Notes: a model not told the origin generated them from the letters alone. A DNA stretch of 64,000 nucleotides from Alkalibacter saccharofermentans DSM 14828 (GCF_900128885.1 NZ_FQTU01000013.1:7703-71702); one strand, 5' to 3'; shown: positions 24,337-33,924, counted from the stretch's first letter. A program made the numbers and translations.

Positions 24337-26079
24337 ATGAAATTTAAAAATTACAAACCTTTGGAGAACAAAATAACCCAATATTTATTTTTTACCGGAA
24401 AGGGTGGCGTTGGAAAGACGTCTACAGCATGCGCAACGGCTGTTGCCCTTGCAGACAGTGGGAAGAAAGTCTTGCTTATAAGCACCGATCCTGCTTCGAA
24501 CCTGCAGGATGTCTTTGAGACGGAGCTTTCAAACAGGGCGTGCCCTTTTTTAGGTTTTGAAAGGCTCATGGTGGCTAATCTAGATCCTATCGAAGCGGCA
24601 AAAGATTATAAAGAAAGTGTTGTCGGTCCGTACAGGGGCAAGCTTCCAGAGGAAGTAATAGCCAATATGGAAGAGCAGCTATCAGGTTCCTGCACTGTAG
24701 AAATTGCCGCATTCAACGAGTTTTCCAATTTTATAACAGACAAAGATGCACAACTGGAGTACGATCACATTATATTTGATACTGCACCAACAGGGCACAC
24801 GCTGAGAATGCTGCAATTGCCTTCTGCATGGAGCGGATTTATAAGTGAAAATACCCATGGAGCATCTTGCCTGGGGCAGCTGTCGGGTCTTGAGAGCAAA
24901 AAAGAAATCTACGAAAAAGCTGTAGAAACACTAGCGGATTCAAGTCTGACCACATTGGTACTTGTAGCAAGGCCGGAGGATTCTCCACTCAAAGAGGCTC
25001 GAAGGGCATCGAAAGAACTTGCGGATATTGGGGTGAAAAATCAGTGGCTTATATTAAACGGCATGTTGCTGGATTACGATGACGAAATATCAAAAGGGCT
25101 GTATGATAAACAAGCGACAGCCCTGGAAAATATGCCGGCAGAGCTTAAGGATCTCGAAACATGCGCTATTCCGCTGAGAGGTTACAATGTAGTCGGTGCT
25201 AAAAACATAAGAGCTTTTCTAAGTGAAGACAACTTCAGTGAGAGTTTAGAGCAGGTAAGCTTTGAAAGTGATCAAAACATTGATGCCATTGTTGAAGATC
25301 TTTATAAAAACGAGAAGAAAGTAATCTTTACCATGGGAAAAGGAGGAGTGGGAAAAACAACTATAGCCGCAGCGATAGCATTAGGTTTGGCTGCAAGGGG
25401 AGAAAAGGTTCATCTTACTACCACTGATCCCGCTGCCCACCTTCAATATGTTGTTAAGGGGAATGAAAATATTACCTTGAGCCACATAGACGAAGAGAAA
25501 GTGCTTGAGGATTACAAAAAAACTGTATTGGCAGCCGCTGGAGATAACCTGTCTGCAGAGGATATTGCGTATATAGAAGAAGATTTAAGATCTCCATGCA
25601 CTCAGGAAATTGCTGTTTTTAGAGCTTTTGCCCAAATAGTTGAAAAAGCAGATGAAGAAGTAGTGGTAATAGACACGGCTCCTACGGGTCATACCCTGCT
25701 GTTGCTTGATTCTACCCAGAGTTATCACAAGGAAATTGAAAGAACACAGGGAGACATACCGGAATCAGTCAGAAAACTTCTGCCAAGACTTAGAAACGAT
25801 AAAGAGACAGAAGTCATAATAGTCAGCCTTGCTGAGACTACGCCTGTGTTTGAAGCCAAAAGACTGGAAATTGACCTTGCGAGAGCGGGCATATACAGCA
25901 AGTGGTGGGTAATAAACTCTTCATTGTATGCGACAAAGACTGAAAACAAGCTTCTGAAAGCAAAGGCTGAAAGCGAGATTCAGTGGATCAACGATATAAA
26001 CAGACACACCGAGGGAAACCTGGCACTTGTTAGGTGGTATCCTGAAGATGTGAAGGAAGAGATGCTTTTAAGCATATGA
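24337..26079 (+). CDS. arsA: Arsenite-stimulated ATPase ArsA, two-domain
   Basis: Soluble ATPase that energises arsenite efflux. The 580-residue protein is a tandem duplication. Each half has a P-loop GKGGVGKT (about residues 21-28 and 334-341) and the signal-transduction motif DTAPTGHT (about 148 and 447). The three metalloid-binding cysteines are all present: about Cys 119 (SGSCTVEIA), Cys 178 (GASCLG) and Cys 421 (SPCTQEIA). ArsA classically partners ArsB; here the only efflux gene nearby is the Acr3-type carrier on the opposite strand. A hairpin terminator follows the stop. Confidence 0.95.
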   Translation: MKFKNYKPLENKITQYLFFTGKGGVGKTSTACATAVALADSGKKVLLISTDPASNLQDVFETELSNRACPFLGFERLMVANLDPIEAAKDYKESVVGPYRGKLPEEVIANMEEQLSGSCTVEIAAFNEFSNFITDKDAQLEYDHIIFDTAPTGHTLRMLQLPSAWSGFISENTHGASCLGQLSGLESKKEIYEKAVETLADSSLTTLVLVARPEDSPLKEARRASKELADIGVKNQWLILNGMLLDYDDEISKGLYDKQATALENMPAELKDLETCAIPLRGYNVVGAKNIRAFLSEDNFSESLEQVSFESDQNIDAIVEDLYKNEKKVIFTMGKGGVGKTTIAAAIALGLAARGEKVHLTTTDPAAHLQYVVKGNENITLSHIDEEKVLEDYKKTVLAAAGDNLSAEDIAYIEEDLRSPCTQEIAVFRAFAQIVEKADEEVVVIDTAPTGHTLLLLDSTQSYHKEIERTQGDIPESVRKLLPRLRNDKETEVIIVSLAETTPVFEAKRLEIDLARAGIYSKWWVINSSLYATKTENKLLKAKAESEIQWINDINRHTEGNLALVRWYPEDVKEEMLLSI

Positions 26080-26081
26080 TT

Positions 26082-26104
26082 AAAGCCCGCAAAATGCGGG
26101 CTTT
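26082..26104. terminator. Terminator between arsA and the universal stress gene
   Basis: AAAGCCCGC and GCGGGCTTT form a perfect 9-bp stem around AAAAT. It can serve both convergent transcripts. Confidence 0.85.
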
Positions 26105-26131
26105 ATATTTGCCTGGATTTTTAAGGCTGTC

Positions 26132-27016
26132 TCAATCGCTCTTGGAACGCTTTGCAGGAATCAACAACACTGAGCAATCGGCGTTTCTGGCGATGTTGTG
26201 GCTTACGCTTCCAAGGAACAACTCTTTTACAAAGCCTCTACCTTGGCTGCCCATTACTATCAATTCTGCCGATGAGGTATTTGCAAAATCTATTATTTCC
26301 TTAAAGGGGGAGCCTAGTTTGATTTGAATGTCTACATCTTCAGCGCCCTTTTCGAGAAGCACCTGCTTAAGCTTCTCAAGCCTCTGGTAATCCACTTCGT
26401 TGAAATCCTCGAGCCTGTCTAAAAGGTATGGAGCAATCTTAGATTGATCCTGAATATGCATCAAAGTAATCTTTTTAGGTCCCGACTCAACTATCTGAGT
26501 CAAGTAGGAAAATGCATGGTCTGCATTTTCTGAAAAGTCGGTAGGGAAAACAATGTGGGACTTTCCTTGTAAATCGAGAGCTCTGGAGCATGTGGCTCCA
26601 TCCTCTGACTCAATAAGGCGAAGAAGAAGAACTGGTTTTTTCGCATGGTGAATTAAATCGTAAGCCAAGCCTCTGAAAAAAGCCTCGCTGGCAGCTGACT
26701 GCTTTTGAGCACCGGTTACTATCACGGAATAGTTTTCATTTAAAGCTATGCGGTTTATCTCATTTTTGACCACGCCGGGTACTATCCTGGTTTCTACTTT
26801 GTAGCCAAATCCCTCGAGAAGCTCTTTTTGCTTTTTAAGACTATCCTCCAAGACTGAAGCAGTATATGACAAGGCGATTGATGCTGTTTCCTGCACACTG
26901 AGACACTGGAGCAATAGGCATTCTTCAGTCCCTAAGGGTTTTAGATTGCCAAGGCATTTTATTAGTGCGTATGAAGCAGGTGATAAATCAGTTGCTATGA
27001 TTACTTTTTTAAACAT
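26132..27016 (-). CDS. Tandem universal stress protein (two UspA domains)
   Basis: A 294-residue protein made of two UspA folds. The first starts KKVIIATDLSPASYALIKCL and the second near HIVFPTDFSENADHAFSYL. The second domain ends with the ATP-binding pattern IVMGSQGRGFVKELFLGSVSHNIA, while the first has a degenerate IVTGAQKQSAASEAFFRG version. So ATP binding is expected mainly in the second half. The open frame extends to a TTG at 27097, but the ATG at 27016 follows AGGAGAG and matches the domain start. It lies 107 bp downstream of acr3 on the same strand and is probably co-transcribed with it. Confidence 0.88.
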   Translation of the reverse strand: MFKKVIIATDLSPASYALIKCLGNLKPLGTEECLLLQCLSVQETASIALSYTASVLEDSLKKQKELLEGFGYKVETRIVPGVVKNEINRIALNENYSVIVTGAQKQSAASEAFFRGLAYDLIHHAKKPVLLLRLIESEDGATCSRALDLQGKSHIVFPTDFSENADHAFSYLTQIVESGPKKITLMHIQDQSKIAPYLLDRLEDFNEVDYQRLEKLKQVLLEKGAEDVDIQIKLGSPFKEIIDFANTSSAELIVMGSQGRGFVKELFLGSVSHNIARNADCSVLLIPAKRSKSD

Positions 27017-27123
27017 GCCGCTCTCTCCTTTTGGTATTGGATTTATTCTTAATATATTGTTACCCGTAATTAGGTTGATGTAATTAAAGGACAGCAAACT
27101 TTATTTGCTGCCCCCATAAATTG

Positions 27124-28170
27124 TCAGTTGTTGAACCAACCTCGCGTATTGTTGGCAATCTTTACTAAAGTGAGCATAACAGGAACTTCCACCAATACCC
27201 CGACTACAGTCGCCATAGCAGCTCCGGACTGAAGACCAAATAGGGATATGGCTACAGCTACAGCAAGCTCAAAGAAGTTTGAAGCGCCAATCATGCCGGC
27301 AGGGGCTGCTACATCGTGAGGAAGTTTCCAAGCCTTCGACCATAAGTAAGCTATAAAAAAGATTAAAAAAGTCTGGATGATCAAAGGAATGGCGATTAAA
27401 ACTATATTTATCGGGTTGTCTACAATGATCTGTCCTTGAAAGGAAAAAATTATTATCAAAGTAAGCAAAAGACCTATGATCGTCACATTGTTGAACTTTG
27501 GTATGAAGACATTCTCAAAGTAATCAATACCTTTGTTCTTGCTGATCAACACCCTTGACAGCCAGCCCCCGGTCAAAGGGATTACTACAAACAGGACGAC
27601 GGATAGAAACAAAGTAGACCAAGGAACGATTATATCGCTTATTCCAAGGAGTATGGCTACTATGGGAACAAATGCTACAAGTATTATCAAGTCGTTCGTA
27701 GCGACCTGAACCAAGGTGTAGGCGGGATTGCCTCTAGTAAGGTGGCTCCATACAAAAACCATGGCTGTGCAGGGAGCGGCGCCAAGCAAGACTGCCCCGG
27801 CCAAGTATTCTCGGGCCATATCGGTAGGGATAAGGCTTTTAAATATTACAAAGAAAAACAACGAGGCTATACCAAACATGGTAAAGGGCTTAATAAGCCA
27901 GTTGGTCACCCATGTAATGATAAGGCCTTTAGGGTTTTGACCTACCTGCTTGATGCTGTTAAAATCTACTTTAAGCATCATTGGGTAAATCATCAGCCAA
28001 ATTAAAATGGCGACGGGAATAGATACGCTGGCGTATTCAAATCGACTTAAAAATTCAGGTATCTCAGGCAAGTATACGCCGATCAACACTCCAACTATCA
28101 TGCACAAGGCAACCCATATTGAAAGATATCTCTCGAAAAAACCTATGCCAGATGTTTTGTTTTTACTCAT
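27124..28170 (-). CDS. acr3: Arsenite efflux permease Acr3
   Basis: Membrane carrier that exports arsenite, BASS superfamily, 348 residues with about ten spans. The conserved and essential Cys lies in LLGAAPCTAMVFVWSHLTRGN (about 134), and the second functional Glu in VGVLVEVPVMLTLVKIAN. I prefer the ATG at 28170, just after GGAGGAG, over the upstream extension to 28212. It converges with the arsD-arsA unit, with the universal stress gene between. This is an unusual orientation, since acr3, arsD and arsA commonly share one operon. Confidence 0.95.
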   Translation of the reverse strand: MSKNKTSGIGFFERYLSIWVALCMIVGVLIGVYLPEIPEFLSRFEYASVSIPVAILIWLMIYPMMLKVDFNSIKQVGQNPKGLIITWVTNWLIKPFTMFGIASLFFFVIFKSLIPTDMAREYLAGAVLLGAAPCTAMVFVWSHLTRGNPAYTLVQVATNDLIILVAFVPIVAILLGISDIIVPWSTLFLSVVLFVVIPLTGGWLSRVLISKNKGIDYFENVFIPKFNNVTIIGLLLTLIIIFSFQGQIIVDNPINIVLIAIPLIIQTFLIFFIAYLWSKAWKLPHDVAAPAGMIGASNFFELAVAVAISLFGLQSGAAMATVVGVLVEVPVMLTLVKIANNTRGWFNN

Positions 28171-28353
28171 TATTACTCCTCCTATGCAATTACTATATTC
28201 GCTTATAGTCATATACTAGCATAGAAGGTTTTAAATATCAATAGAAAATGAGATGCGTTTAGAAAGCATAACAAAAAATTAACATAATAAAAGGATACCA
28301 ACGACAACTCTTCTTTGATATTATTATAATATGGAAGCAAAGGAGGGATCTAA

Positions 28354-29016
28354 TTGAAAAGATTAACTGGCGTGATTTTTGACATGGATGGCGTGATAGT
28401 GGACAGTGAGCCAATACACTATTTATGCGATACAAAAACCCTGGAAGATTACGGAGTGGAGGTGGATTTCGATGAGATGCAGAGGTACATCGGCGTAGGG
28501 AATGAAGCCATGTGGTCGGATTTAATCAAAAGGCATCAGATAAAGGCTACAGTGGAAGAGCTTACGAAACGTCAGGATTACTATAAAAAAGAGCTTTTCG
28601 GAAAAGACAGCATCGTTGCAGTAAGAGGCATAGAAAGTCTCATAAAGAAACTGCACAAAAAAGATATAAAAATAGCCTTGGCATCATCTTCGCCAAAATA
28701 TTTTATTGAGAGCATATTGAAAAGCTTGGATTTGATAAATTATTTTGGGGCATTGGTAAGCGGTGACGAGGTGACAAGAAGCAAGCCAGAGCCGGATATA
28801 TATCTAAAAGCGGCCGAGCTTATTGGAATCTCGCCGGTGGAGTGCATGGCAATTGAGGATGCGGCGGCGGGAGTAATAGCGGCGAAGGCGGCTGGAATGT
28901 ACACGATAGGTTATAAGAATCCAAACTCGGGGAATCAGGATTTATCTCCTGCAGATTTAATAGTAGAAAGCATTTGGGAAGTTGAGAACAGGCTGAAAGC
29001 GATTTTAATAGACTAA
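28354..29016 (+). CDS. HAD-superfamily phosphatase/beta-phosphoglucomutase-like
   Basis: A 220-residue haloacid dehalogenase-fold enzyme. Motif I FDMDGVIVDSEP (Asp 10 and 12), motif II ALASSS, motif III SKPEPD and motif IV ECMAIEDAAAGVIAAKAAGM are intact. A helical C1 cap lies between motifs I and II, as in phosphoglycolate phosphatase and beta-phosphoglucomutase relatives. It starts with TTG 28354 after GGAGG. It is monocistronic. The substrate cannot be assigned from sequence alone. Confidence 0.9.
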   Translation: MKRLTGVIFDMDGVIVDSEPIHYLCDTKTLEDYGVEVDFDEMQRYIGVGNEAMWSDLIKRHQIKATVEELTKRQDYYKKELFGKDSIVAVRGIESLIKKLHKKDIKIALASSSPKYFIESILKSLDLINYFGALVSGDEVTRSKPEPDIYLKAAELIGISPVECMAIEDAAAGVIAAKAAGMYTIGYKNPNSGNQDLSPADLIVESIWEVENRLKAILID

Positions 29017-29150
29017 AGCTTATGATGGTGTTATAATGAAATGATGAGGATTTTGTAGTACACGTCAAAATAGTTTTTATTCAGATATAGTCCAGATAAT
29101 CGACAAACGAGTATGCATATAATTCTTAAAAAATTCAAAGGAATGATAAA

Positions 29151-30836
29151 ATGGAAAAAATGAAGTTCGAAGAAGTAGCCGGTATTAGCAGCGAGATTAA
29201 AAAAGCTGTAGAGGATATGGGTTTTGAGGAGATGACTCCAATTCAGCAAATGGCGATACCTTTTGTTTACGAAGGCTTGGATATCGTAGGTCAGGCGCAG
29301 ACAGGAACTGGCAAGACCGCCGCATTTGGGATACCCACCATCGACAGCATAGATCAAGAAGACAAAAGAACGCAGGCATTGATACTGTGTCCTACCAGAG
29401 AGCTTGCTCTTCAAGTATCCGAAGAGATAAGCAAGCTTGCAAAGTATAAAAGAGGCATTAAGGTTCTTCCGGTATTTGGAGGACAGTCAATAGACAGGCA
29501 GATTCAAGGACTTAAAAGAGGAGCTCAAATCGTTATAGGAACTCCGGGAAGAGTCATGGACCATATTAGGAGAAGGACCCTTAAAATCGACAATCTTAAA
29601 AAATTCGTCTTGGATGAAGCTGATGAGATGTTGAACATGGGTTTCAGGGAAGATATCGAAACGATACTTGAAAGCGTGAAAGAAGAAAGACAGACGCTGT
29701 TGTTTTCGGCAACGATGCCAAAAGCCATATTGGAGATAATCAATAAATATCAGACTAATCCTAAAATGGTTAAAGTAGAGCATAAAGAGCTTACTACGCC
29801 AAATGTTGAGCAATTCTACCTGGAAGTAAAGGAAAAAGACAAGATGGAGGTTATGACAAGGCTGATAGATGTCTATAATCCAAAACTTACCATCGTTTTT
29901 TGCAACACCAAAAGAAAGGTCGACGATGTTACAGATCTTCTTCAAACAAGAGGATACAGCGTTGATAAGATACATGGAGACATGAAACAGTCGATAAGAT
30001 CTTCTGTAATCAGCAAATTCAAGAGAAACGATCTGGATATCCTTGTGGCAACAGATGTTGCGGCTAGAGGCCTTGATATAGACGACGTGGAGCTGGTTCT
30101 TAATTATGACATGCCAAGCCATGAAGAGTATTATGTCCACAGGATAGGAAGAACGGGCAGGGCAGGAAGAGCGGGCAGTGCATTTACCATGGTGACTCCA
30201 AGAGACTACTACTTGCTTAAAAACGTCATGAACTACACAAAAAAGAAGATTAAAAGACATCCTATACCTAGCATCGGAGAAATAGAAACCATAAAAACCG
30301 ATACATTCTTGCAAAGAATCAAAACCGAGATTGACAAAGGCGGTTTGGATAGATATATCAAGATCATAGAGAAGGTATTGGAGACTGAAGACTATCAGGC
30401 AATCGAGGTTGCCGCGGCTTTAGTGAAATCGGAGCTTGAGCTTCCGGAAAAAGAGAATGTGGATTTCAAGGGCTTTAACAAAGAGCAAACCTTCAAGAAG
30501 CAGTCTAAAGGCAGATCGAATGAGCCGATGGCAAAAATGTTTATAAATATAGGAAAAAATCATCACATAAAACCTGGAGATGTAGTTGGTTCCATAGCTG
30601 GTGAAACAAGTGTCAGCGGAAACAGAATCGGTAGCATAGATATTTTCGAAGACTATACTTTCGTGGAAATTCCGGAAGAATTTGCCGATGAAGTTCTTGA
30701 AATAATGGGACAAAACACTATAAAGGGCAAAAAAATAAGCATCGAGCGTGCGAAAGCAGGCAGAAAAGCCGTGTCCAAAGGAAAGAAAAGCCAATATGAC
30801 AGAGGCTCAAAAAGAGGAAAGACCAAGAGATACTGA
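29151..30836 (+). CDS. DEAD-box RNA helicase with DbpA-like RNA-binding domain
   Basis: ATP-dependent RNA helicase for ribosome assembly or cold adaptation, 561 residues. It has the Q motif (MTPIQQMAIP), Walker A AQTGTGKT (about 49-56), PTRELA, VLDEADEMLNMGF, the SAT motif and HRIGRTGRAGRAG. After a linker comes a DbpA/CsdA RNA-binding domain (MAKMFINIGKNHHIKPGDVVGSIAG), and then a lysine- and arginine-rich tail. The architecture resembles CshA/DbpA-type helicases. It is monocistronic and ends in a hairpin terminator. Confidence 0.94.
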   Translation: MEKMKFEEVAGISSEIKKAVEDMGFEEMTPIQQMAIPFVYEGLDIVGQAQTGTGKTAAFGIPTIDSIDQEDKRTQALILCPTRELALQVSEEISKLAKYKRGIKVLPVFGGQSIDRQIQGLKRGAQIVIGTPGRVMDHIRRRTLKIDNLKKFVLDEADEMLNMGFREDIETILESVKEERQTLLFSATMPKAILEIINKYQTNPKMVKVEHKELTTPNVEQFYLEVKEKDKMEVMTRLIDVYNPKLTIVFCNTKRKVDDVTDLLQTRGYSVDKIHGDMKQSIRSSVISKFKRNDLDILVATDVAARGLDIDDVELVLNYDMPSHEEYYVHRIGRTGRAGRAGSAFTMVTPRDYYLLKNVMNYTKKKIKRHPIPSIGEIETIKTDTFLQRIKTEIDKGGLDRYIKIIEKVLETEDYQAIEVAAALVKSELELPEKENVDFKGFNKEQTFKKQSKGRSNEPMAKMFINIGKNHHIKPGDVVGSIAGETSVSGNRIGSIDIFEDYTFVEIPEEFADEVLEIMGQNTIKGKKISIERAKAGRKAVSKGKKSQYDRGSKRGKTKRY

Positions 30837-30843
30837 TTTATAG

Positions 30844-30867
30844 AGCGCTTTAACCGGCGCTTTTTTT
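30844..30867 (+). terminator. Terminator after the DEAD helicase
   Basis: AGCGC and GCGCT stem followed by seven T residues. The stem is short but well placed. Confidence 0.7.
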
Positions 30868-30932
30868 ATTTGCCTTGAGGATGGATAACATGTAATATTA
30901 AATTAAGAATACGTTGATGGGAGGTTGTTCGC

Positions 30933-31925
30933 GTGAGTTCCGGTATTGATCTGGAAGGCCTTGAGCTTTCTACACAGGCAGTAGTAAAAGAGGCTTTGAT
31001 AAGAAACATACAGGTTGAAATATTAGACAGAGATGAAAACTTTATTAGGTTGACAAAAGGGATGAAGACTGAGATTATCCGTCAAGCTACAAAAACCTCT
31101 GCGGATACATACGTATCTGCAGAGGTAATGGGAAATAAAGAAGTAACCAAGTTGCTCTTGAAGGAAGTGGGCATAAGAGTTCCGTCAGGTGTAAGGATAA
31201 AAAATTTAAATGAAGCGCGGGAGCATTATGGTATATTTTTTGGCAAAGATCTGGTAGTGAAGCCTCTGTCAACGAATTTTGGGTTGGGTGTTTTTGTGAT
31301 TAAAGATCTAGGCAGTCCCAATGAGCTTGAAAATGCAGTGGAATACGCTTTAGCCTATGACGACACGGTGTTGATAGAGGAGTTCATATCGGGAAAAGAA
31401 TTTAGGTTCTTGGTCGTTGGCGATGAGGTAGTTGCAATTTTACACAGGGAACCGGCCAATGTCAAAGGGGATGGTACCAACTCAATTGAAAGGCTCGTAG
31501 AGATTAAAAATAGAGATCCCAGAAGGGGTGAAGGGTACATCACCCCGCTTGAAAAAATAAAGCTTGGAAGTGTGGAAGTGGAGTTTTTGAGAAAGCAGGG
31601 CCTCGAGTTGGATTATGTGCCGAAGAAAGACGAAAAAATATATCTGAGGGAAAATTCCAATATAAGTACAGGTGGTGACAGCATAGATTATACTGATCAA
31701 GTACATCCAGGTTACACTGAAATTGCATTGAAATGCGCAAAAGCGGTGGGTGCTAAAATTACAGGAGCAGACATAATGATAGATGACGTTCAAAAGGAGC
31801 CGAATAATGGCAACTATGGAGTGATAGAACTGAATTTCAATCCTGCGATACATATGCATAATCACCCATATTTAGGGATGAATAGGGAAGTTGAAAAAAA
31901 GGTGCTTGATCTACTGGGCTTTTAA
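30933..31925 (+). CDS. Free-standing ATP-grasp ligase resembling the C-terminal half of GshF
   Basis: A 330-residue ATP-grasp enzyme expected to join a carboxylate to an amine or thiol with ATP hydrolysis. The N-terminal block STQAVVKEALIRNIQVEIL and IIRQATKTSADTYVSAEVMGNK, then VTKLLLKEVGIRVPSG, closely follow the glutathione-synthetase half of bifunctional GshF and relatives of cyanophycin synthetase. The ATP-grasp core includes LVVKPLSTNFGLGV and GVIELNFNPAIHMH. The gamma-glutamylcysteine-ligase half of GshF is absent. GTG start at 30933 after GGGAGG. It is followed after 14 bp by the acyltransferase-like gene, so the two are an operon. The substrate is unknown. Confidence 0.85.
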   Translation: MSSGIDLEGLELSTQAVVKEALIRNIQVEILDRDENFIRLTKGMKTEIIRQATKTSADTYVSAEVMGNKEVTKLLLKEVGIRVPSGVRIKNLNEAREHYGIFFGKDLVVKPLSTNFGLGVFVIKDLGSPNELENAVEYALAYDDTVLIEEFISGKEFRFLVVGDEVVAILHREPANVKGDGTNSIERLVEIKNRDPRRGEGYITPLEKIKLGSVEVEFLRKQGLELDYVPKKDEKIYLRENSNISTGGDSIDYTDQVHPGYTEIALKCAKAVGAKITGADIMIDDVQKEPNNGNYGVIELNFNPAIHMHNHPYLGMNREVEKKVLDLLGF

Positions 31926-31939
31926 ATGGGGGGATTATA

Positions 31940-33202
31940 ATGCAAAAGAAATGGTTTCGCCTGGATAATGCAGGAAGACTGTATGTGTCGATAATAAACC
32001 CCATGGATACCACATTGTTTAGAGTATCCGCAACCTTATATGACAAAATCGACGAAACGATACTGGAAGCCTCGCTGAAAAATCTGATCAAGAGGTTCCC
32101 GTACTTTAATACTCATATTAAAAAAGGTGTATTTTGGTATTATGTTGAAGAAAGCGATAATGTACCGGTACCGTTAAAAGAGAGACACTATCCCTGCATG
32201 AACTACAATATTAAGAAAAAGTCTAACTTCCCGTTTAGGGTCCTGTACTTTAAAAATAGAATAAGCGTTGAATTTACACATGCCATAACTGATGGCACAG
32301 GAGCTTTCGTGTTTTTAAAATCCCTATTATACGAATATTTTAGGCTTGTAGGCGAAAGTATTAGGATTGAAGGAGATATTGCCCCTGTTGATGGACAGGC
32401 TGCAGAAGAAGAGCTGGAAGACGGGTTCTCCAAATATTATATTAAGAAGTATCCGGCTCAGAAGCGTATAAAAAAGGCCTTTCATTTTCCATACAAGCTG
32501 CTTCCCAAAGGCATATACTCAGTGGTTACCGGTGCTATCGATATGGATGCCTTGAAAGAAACCGCAAAGAGCTATAATACTACGATTACCGAATTCATAT
32601 GCGCCGTATATTTCAAGACTATACTGGAGTTGATAGAAAAAAACGGCTATAAGAAACGACCGGTAGTCCTTAACGTTCCTGTTAATTTAAGGAAGATGTA
32701 TCCATCAAATACCATGAGGAATTTTTTCGTATCGGTAACTCCCGTTGTGGATCCCAGGCTTGGACATTATAGCTTTGAAGAGATAATTAAGTACGTCAAG
32801 AATTTCATGGAGATTCAAGTGGACAAACGTTATATCAACCAAATGATAAGTAGAAATGTAAAGAACGAGAGAAATGTATTTTTAAGAGCCTTTCCGGTTT
32901 TCATAAAAGACGCTATAATGCCATGGATATTTCATTTTTACGGCGAGAGGGGATTTAGCACAGGAATATCAAACGTGGGACTCGTCAAAGTTCCTGAAAA
33001 GATGGAAAGAAAGATTGAAAAGTTCGAGATGTACCCTCCCCCAAGCAGCGGGAATATCATAAAGGCTGCCGCAGTAGGATATAAGGACAAGCTTTATATG
33101 AGTTTTGGAAAGCTTACACATGAAAAAGAAGTAGAGCGAGAATTTTTTAGAAATATCGTGGAGTTCGGAATCCCGGTAGAAATAGAAACGAATGTGGAGT
33201 GA
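31940..33202 (+). CDS. Condensation-domain-like acyltransferase (alcohol acetyltransferase-like)
   Basis: A 420-residue protein of the CoA-dependent acyltransferase fold shared by NRPS condensation domains and alcohol acetyltransferases. The catalytic motif appears as FTHAITDGTGAFVFLKSLL, an HxxxDG with the second His and DG intact. The second half carries VLNVPVNLRKMYPSNTMRNFF, the usual N-terminal-lobe partner strand of this fold, and FSTGISNVG near the bridge. No carrier protein or adenylation domain is nearby. It lies between an ATP-grasp ligase and a zinc-ribbon membrane protein, 5 bp apart from the latter. It would form an ester or amide; the acceptor is unknown. Confidence 0.8.
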   Translation: MQKKWFRLDNAGRLYVSIINPMDTTLFRVSATLYDKIDETILEASLKNLIKRFPYFNTHIKKGVFWYYVEESDNVPVPLKERHYPCMNYNIKKKSNFPFRVLYFKNRISVEFTHAITDGTGAFVFLKSLLYEYFRLVGESIRIEGDIAPVDGQAAEEELEDGFSKYYIKKYPAQKRIKKAFHFPYKLLPKGIYSVVTGAIDMDALKETAKSYNTTITEFICAVYFKTILELIEKNGYKKRPVVLNVPVNLRKMYPSNTMRNFFVSVTPVVDPRLGHYSFEEIIKYVKNFMEIQVDKRYINQMISRNVKNERNVFLRAFPVFIKDAIMPWIFHFYGERGFSTGISNVGLVKVPEKMERKIEKFEMYPPPSSGNIIKAAAVGYKDKLYMSFGKLTHEKEVEREFFRNIVEFGIPVEIETNVE

Positions 33203-33207
33203 TTTAT

Positions 33208-33924
33208 ATGGCTGCTTATTGCCCCAAGTGTGGAGTTAAAGTTAAAAAAGGCGGACTCAATTGTCCTCTTTGCGAATATCCTATACCTGATGTAGATGAA
33301 CGTGAAGAGCTTAAAGTTCATCCATTTCCCACCCCGGAAAACATATATCCCGAAGAGTTCAAGAAAGTAAAAAAGAAAGTTTTAAAGAGCATAACATTAA
33401 TTTTTGGCCTTGCCATAATAATTATGTACGCTGTGAATATGTATCTTCAAGAAGAAATAACCTGGGCCAAGTACAGCATAGCTTCTACCATATCCTTATG
33501 GGTATACATCGGCATCTTTTTAAAATTTATTCCAAGCAGATATTTTTACCTTACTGCAGCATCCATCAATACTCTGGGACTTTTATATGCGCTGGACTAT
33601 TTAAGCGGGGCGGTGACTTGGTTCTTTCAGCTGGGGCTGCCTCTTGTTTTAGGGCTGTATTTGTTTTCGCTGCTGGCCGTATTTACCTACAGTTATCTTA
33701 AAAACAGGCTTCTGATTTATGTAGCGGTAAACATGATATTTGCAACCATGTATTTTTTTCTCCTGGAATGGGCCATTAGCATTTTTGTTGCAGGAGCGCC
33801 TCACTTTATATGGTCGTTGATAGCAGGGATACCCACTTTTTTGCTCGCTCTTGCGCTTATTTATTTTCACTATTATTTTCCGATAAATATTAAAGAAGAA
33901 ATTAAAAGAAGATTCCATATTTAG
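33208..33924 (+). CDS. Zinc-ribbon membrane protein (DUF6320-like)
   Basis: A 238-residue protein with an N-terminal zinc ribbon (C-P-K-C at about 5-8 and C-P-L-C at about 19-22), a proline-rich linker and six membrane spans from about residue 55 onward. I recall such proteins beside alcohol-acetyltransferase-like genes in other Firmicutes, under the name DUF6320, but cannot check it here. ATG at 33208 is preferred over an upstream GTG because GGAG lies just before it. Its tight spacing with the acyltransferase suggests it localises or partners that enzyme at the membrane (inference). Confidence 0.75.
   Translation: MAAYCPKCGVKVKKGGLNCPLCEYPIPDVDEREELKVHPFPTPENIYPEEFKKVKKKVLKSITLIFGLAIIIMYAVNMYLQEEITWAKYSIASTISLWVYIGIFLKFIPSRYFYLTAASINTLGLLYALDYLSGAVTWFFQLGLPLVLGLYLFSLLAVFTYSYLKNRLLIYVAVNMIFATMYFFLLEWAISIFVAGAPHFIWSLIAGIPTFLLALALIYFHYYFPINIKEEIKRRFHI

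Noticed and set aside
29487..30314. Long open frame (275 codons) antisense to the DEAD helicase
   Set aside because: It mirrors the codon bias of the helicase gene, and the sense strand has all helicase motifs; no independent start signal or family resemblance.
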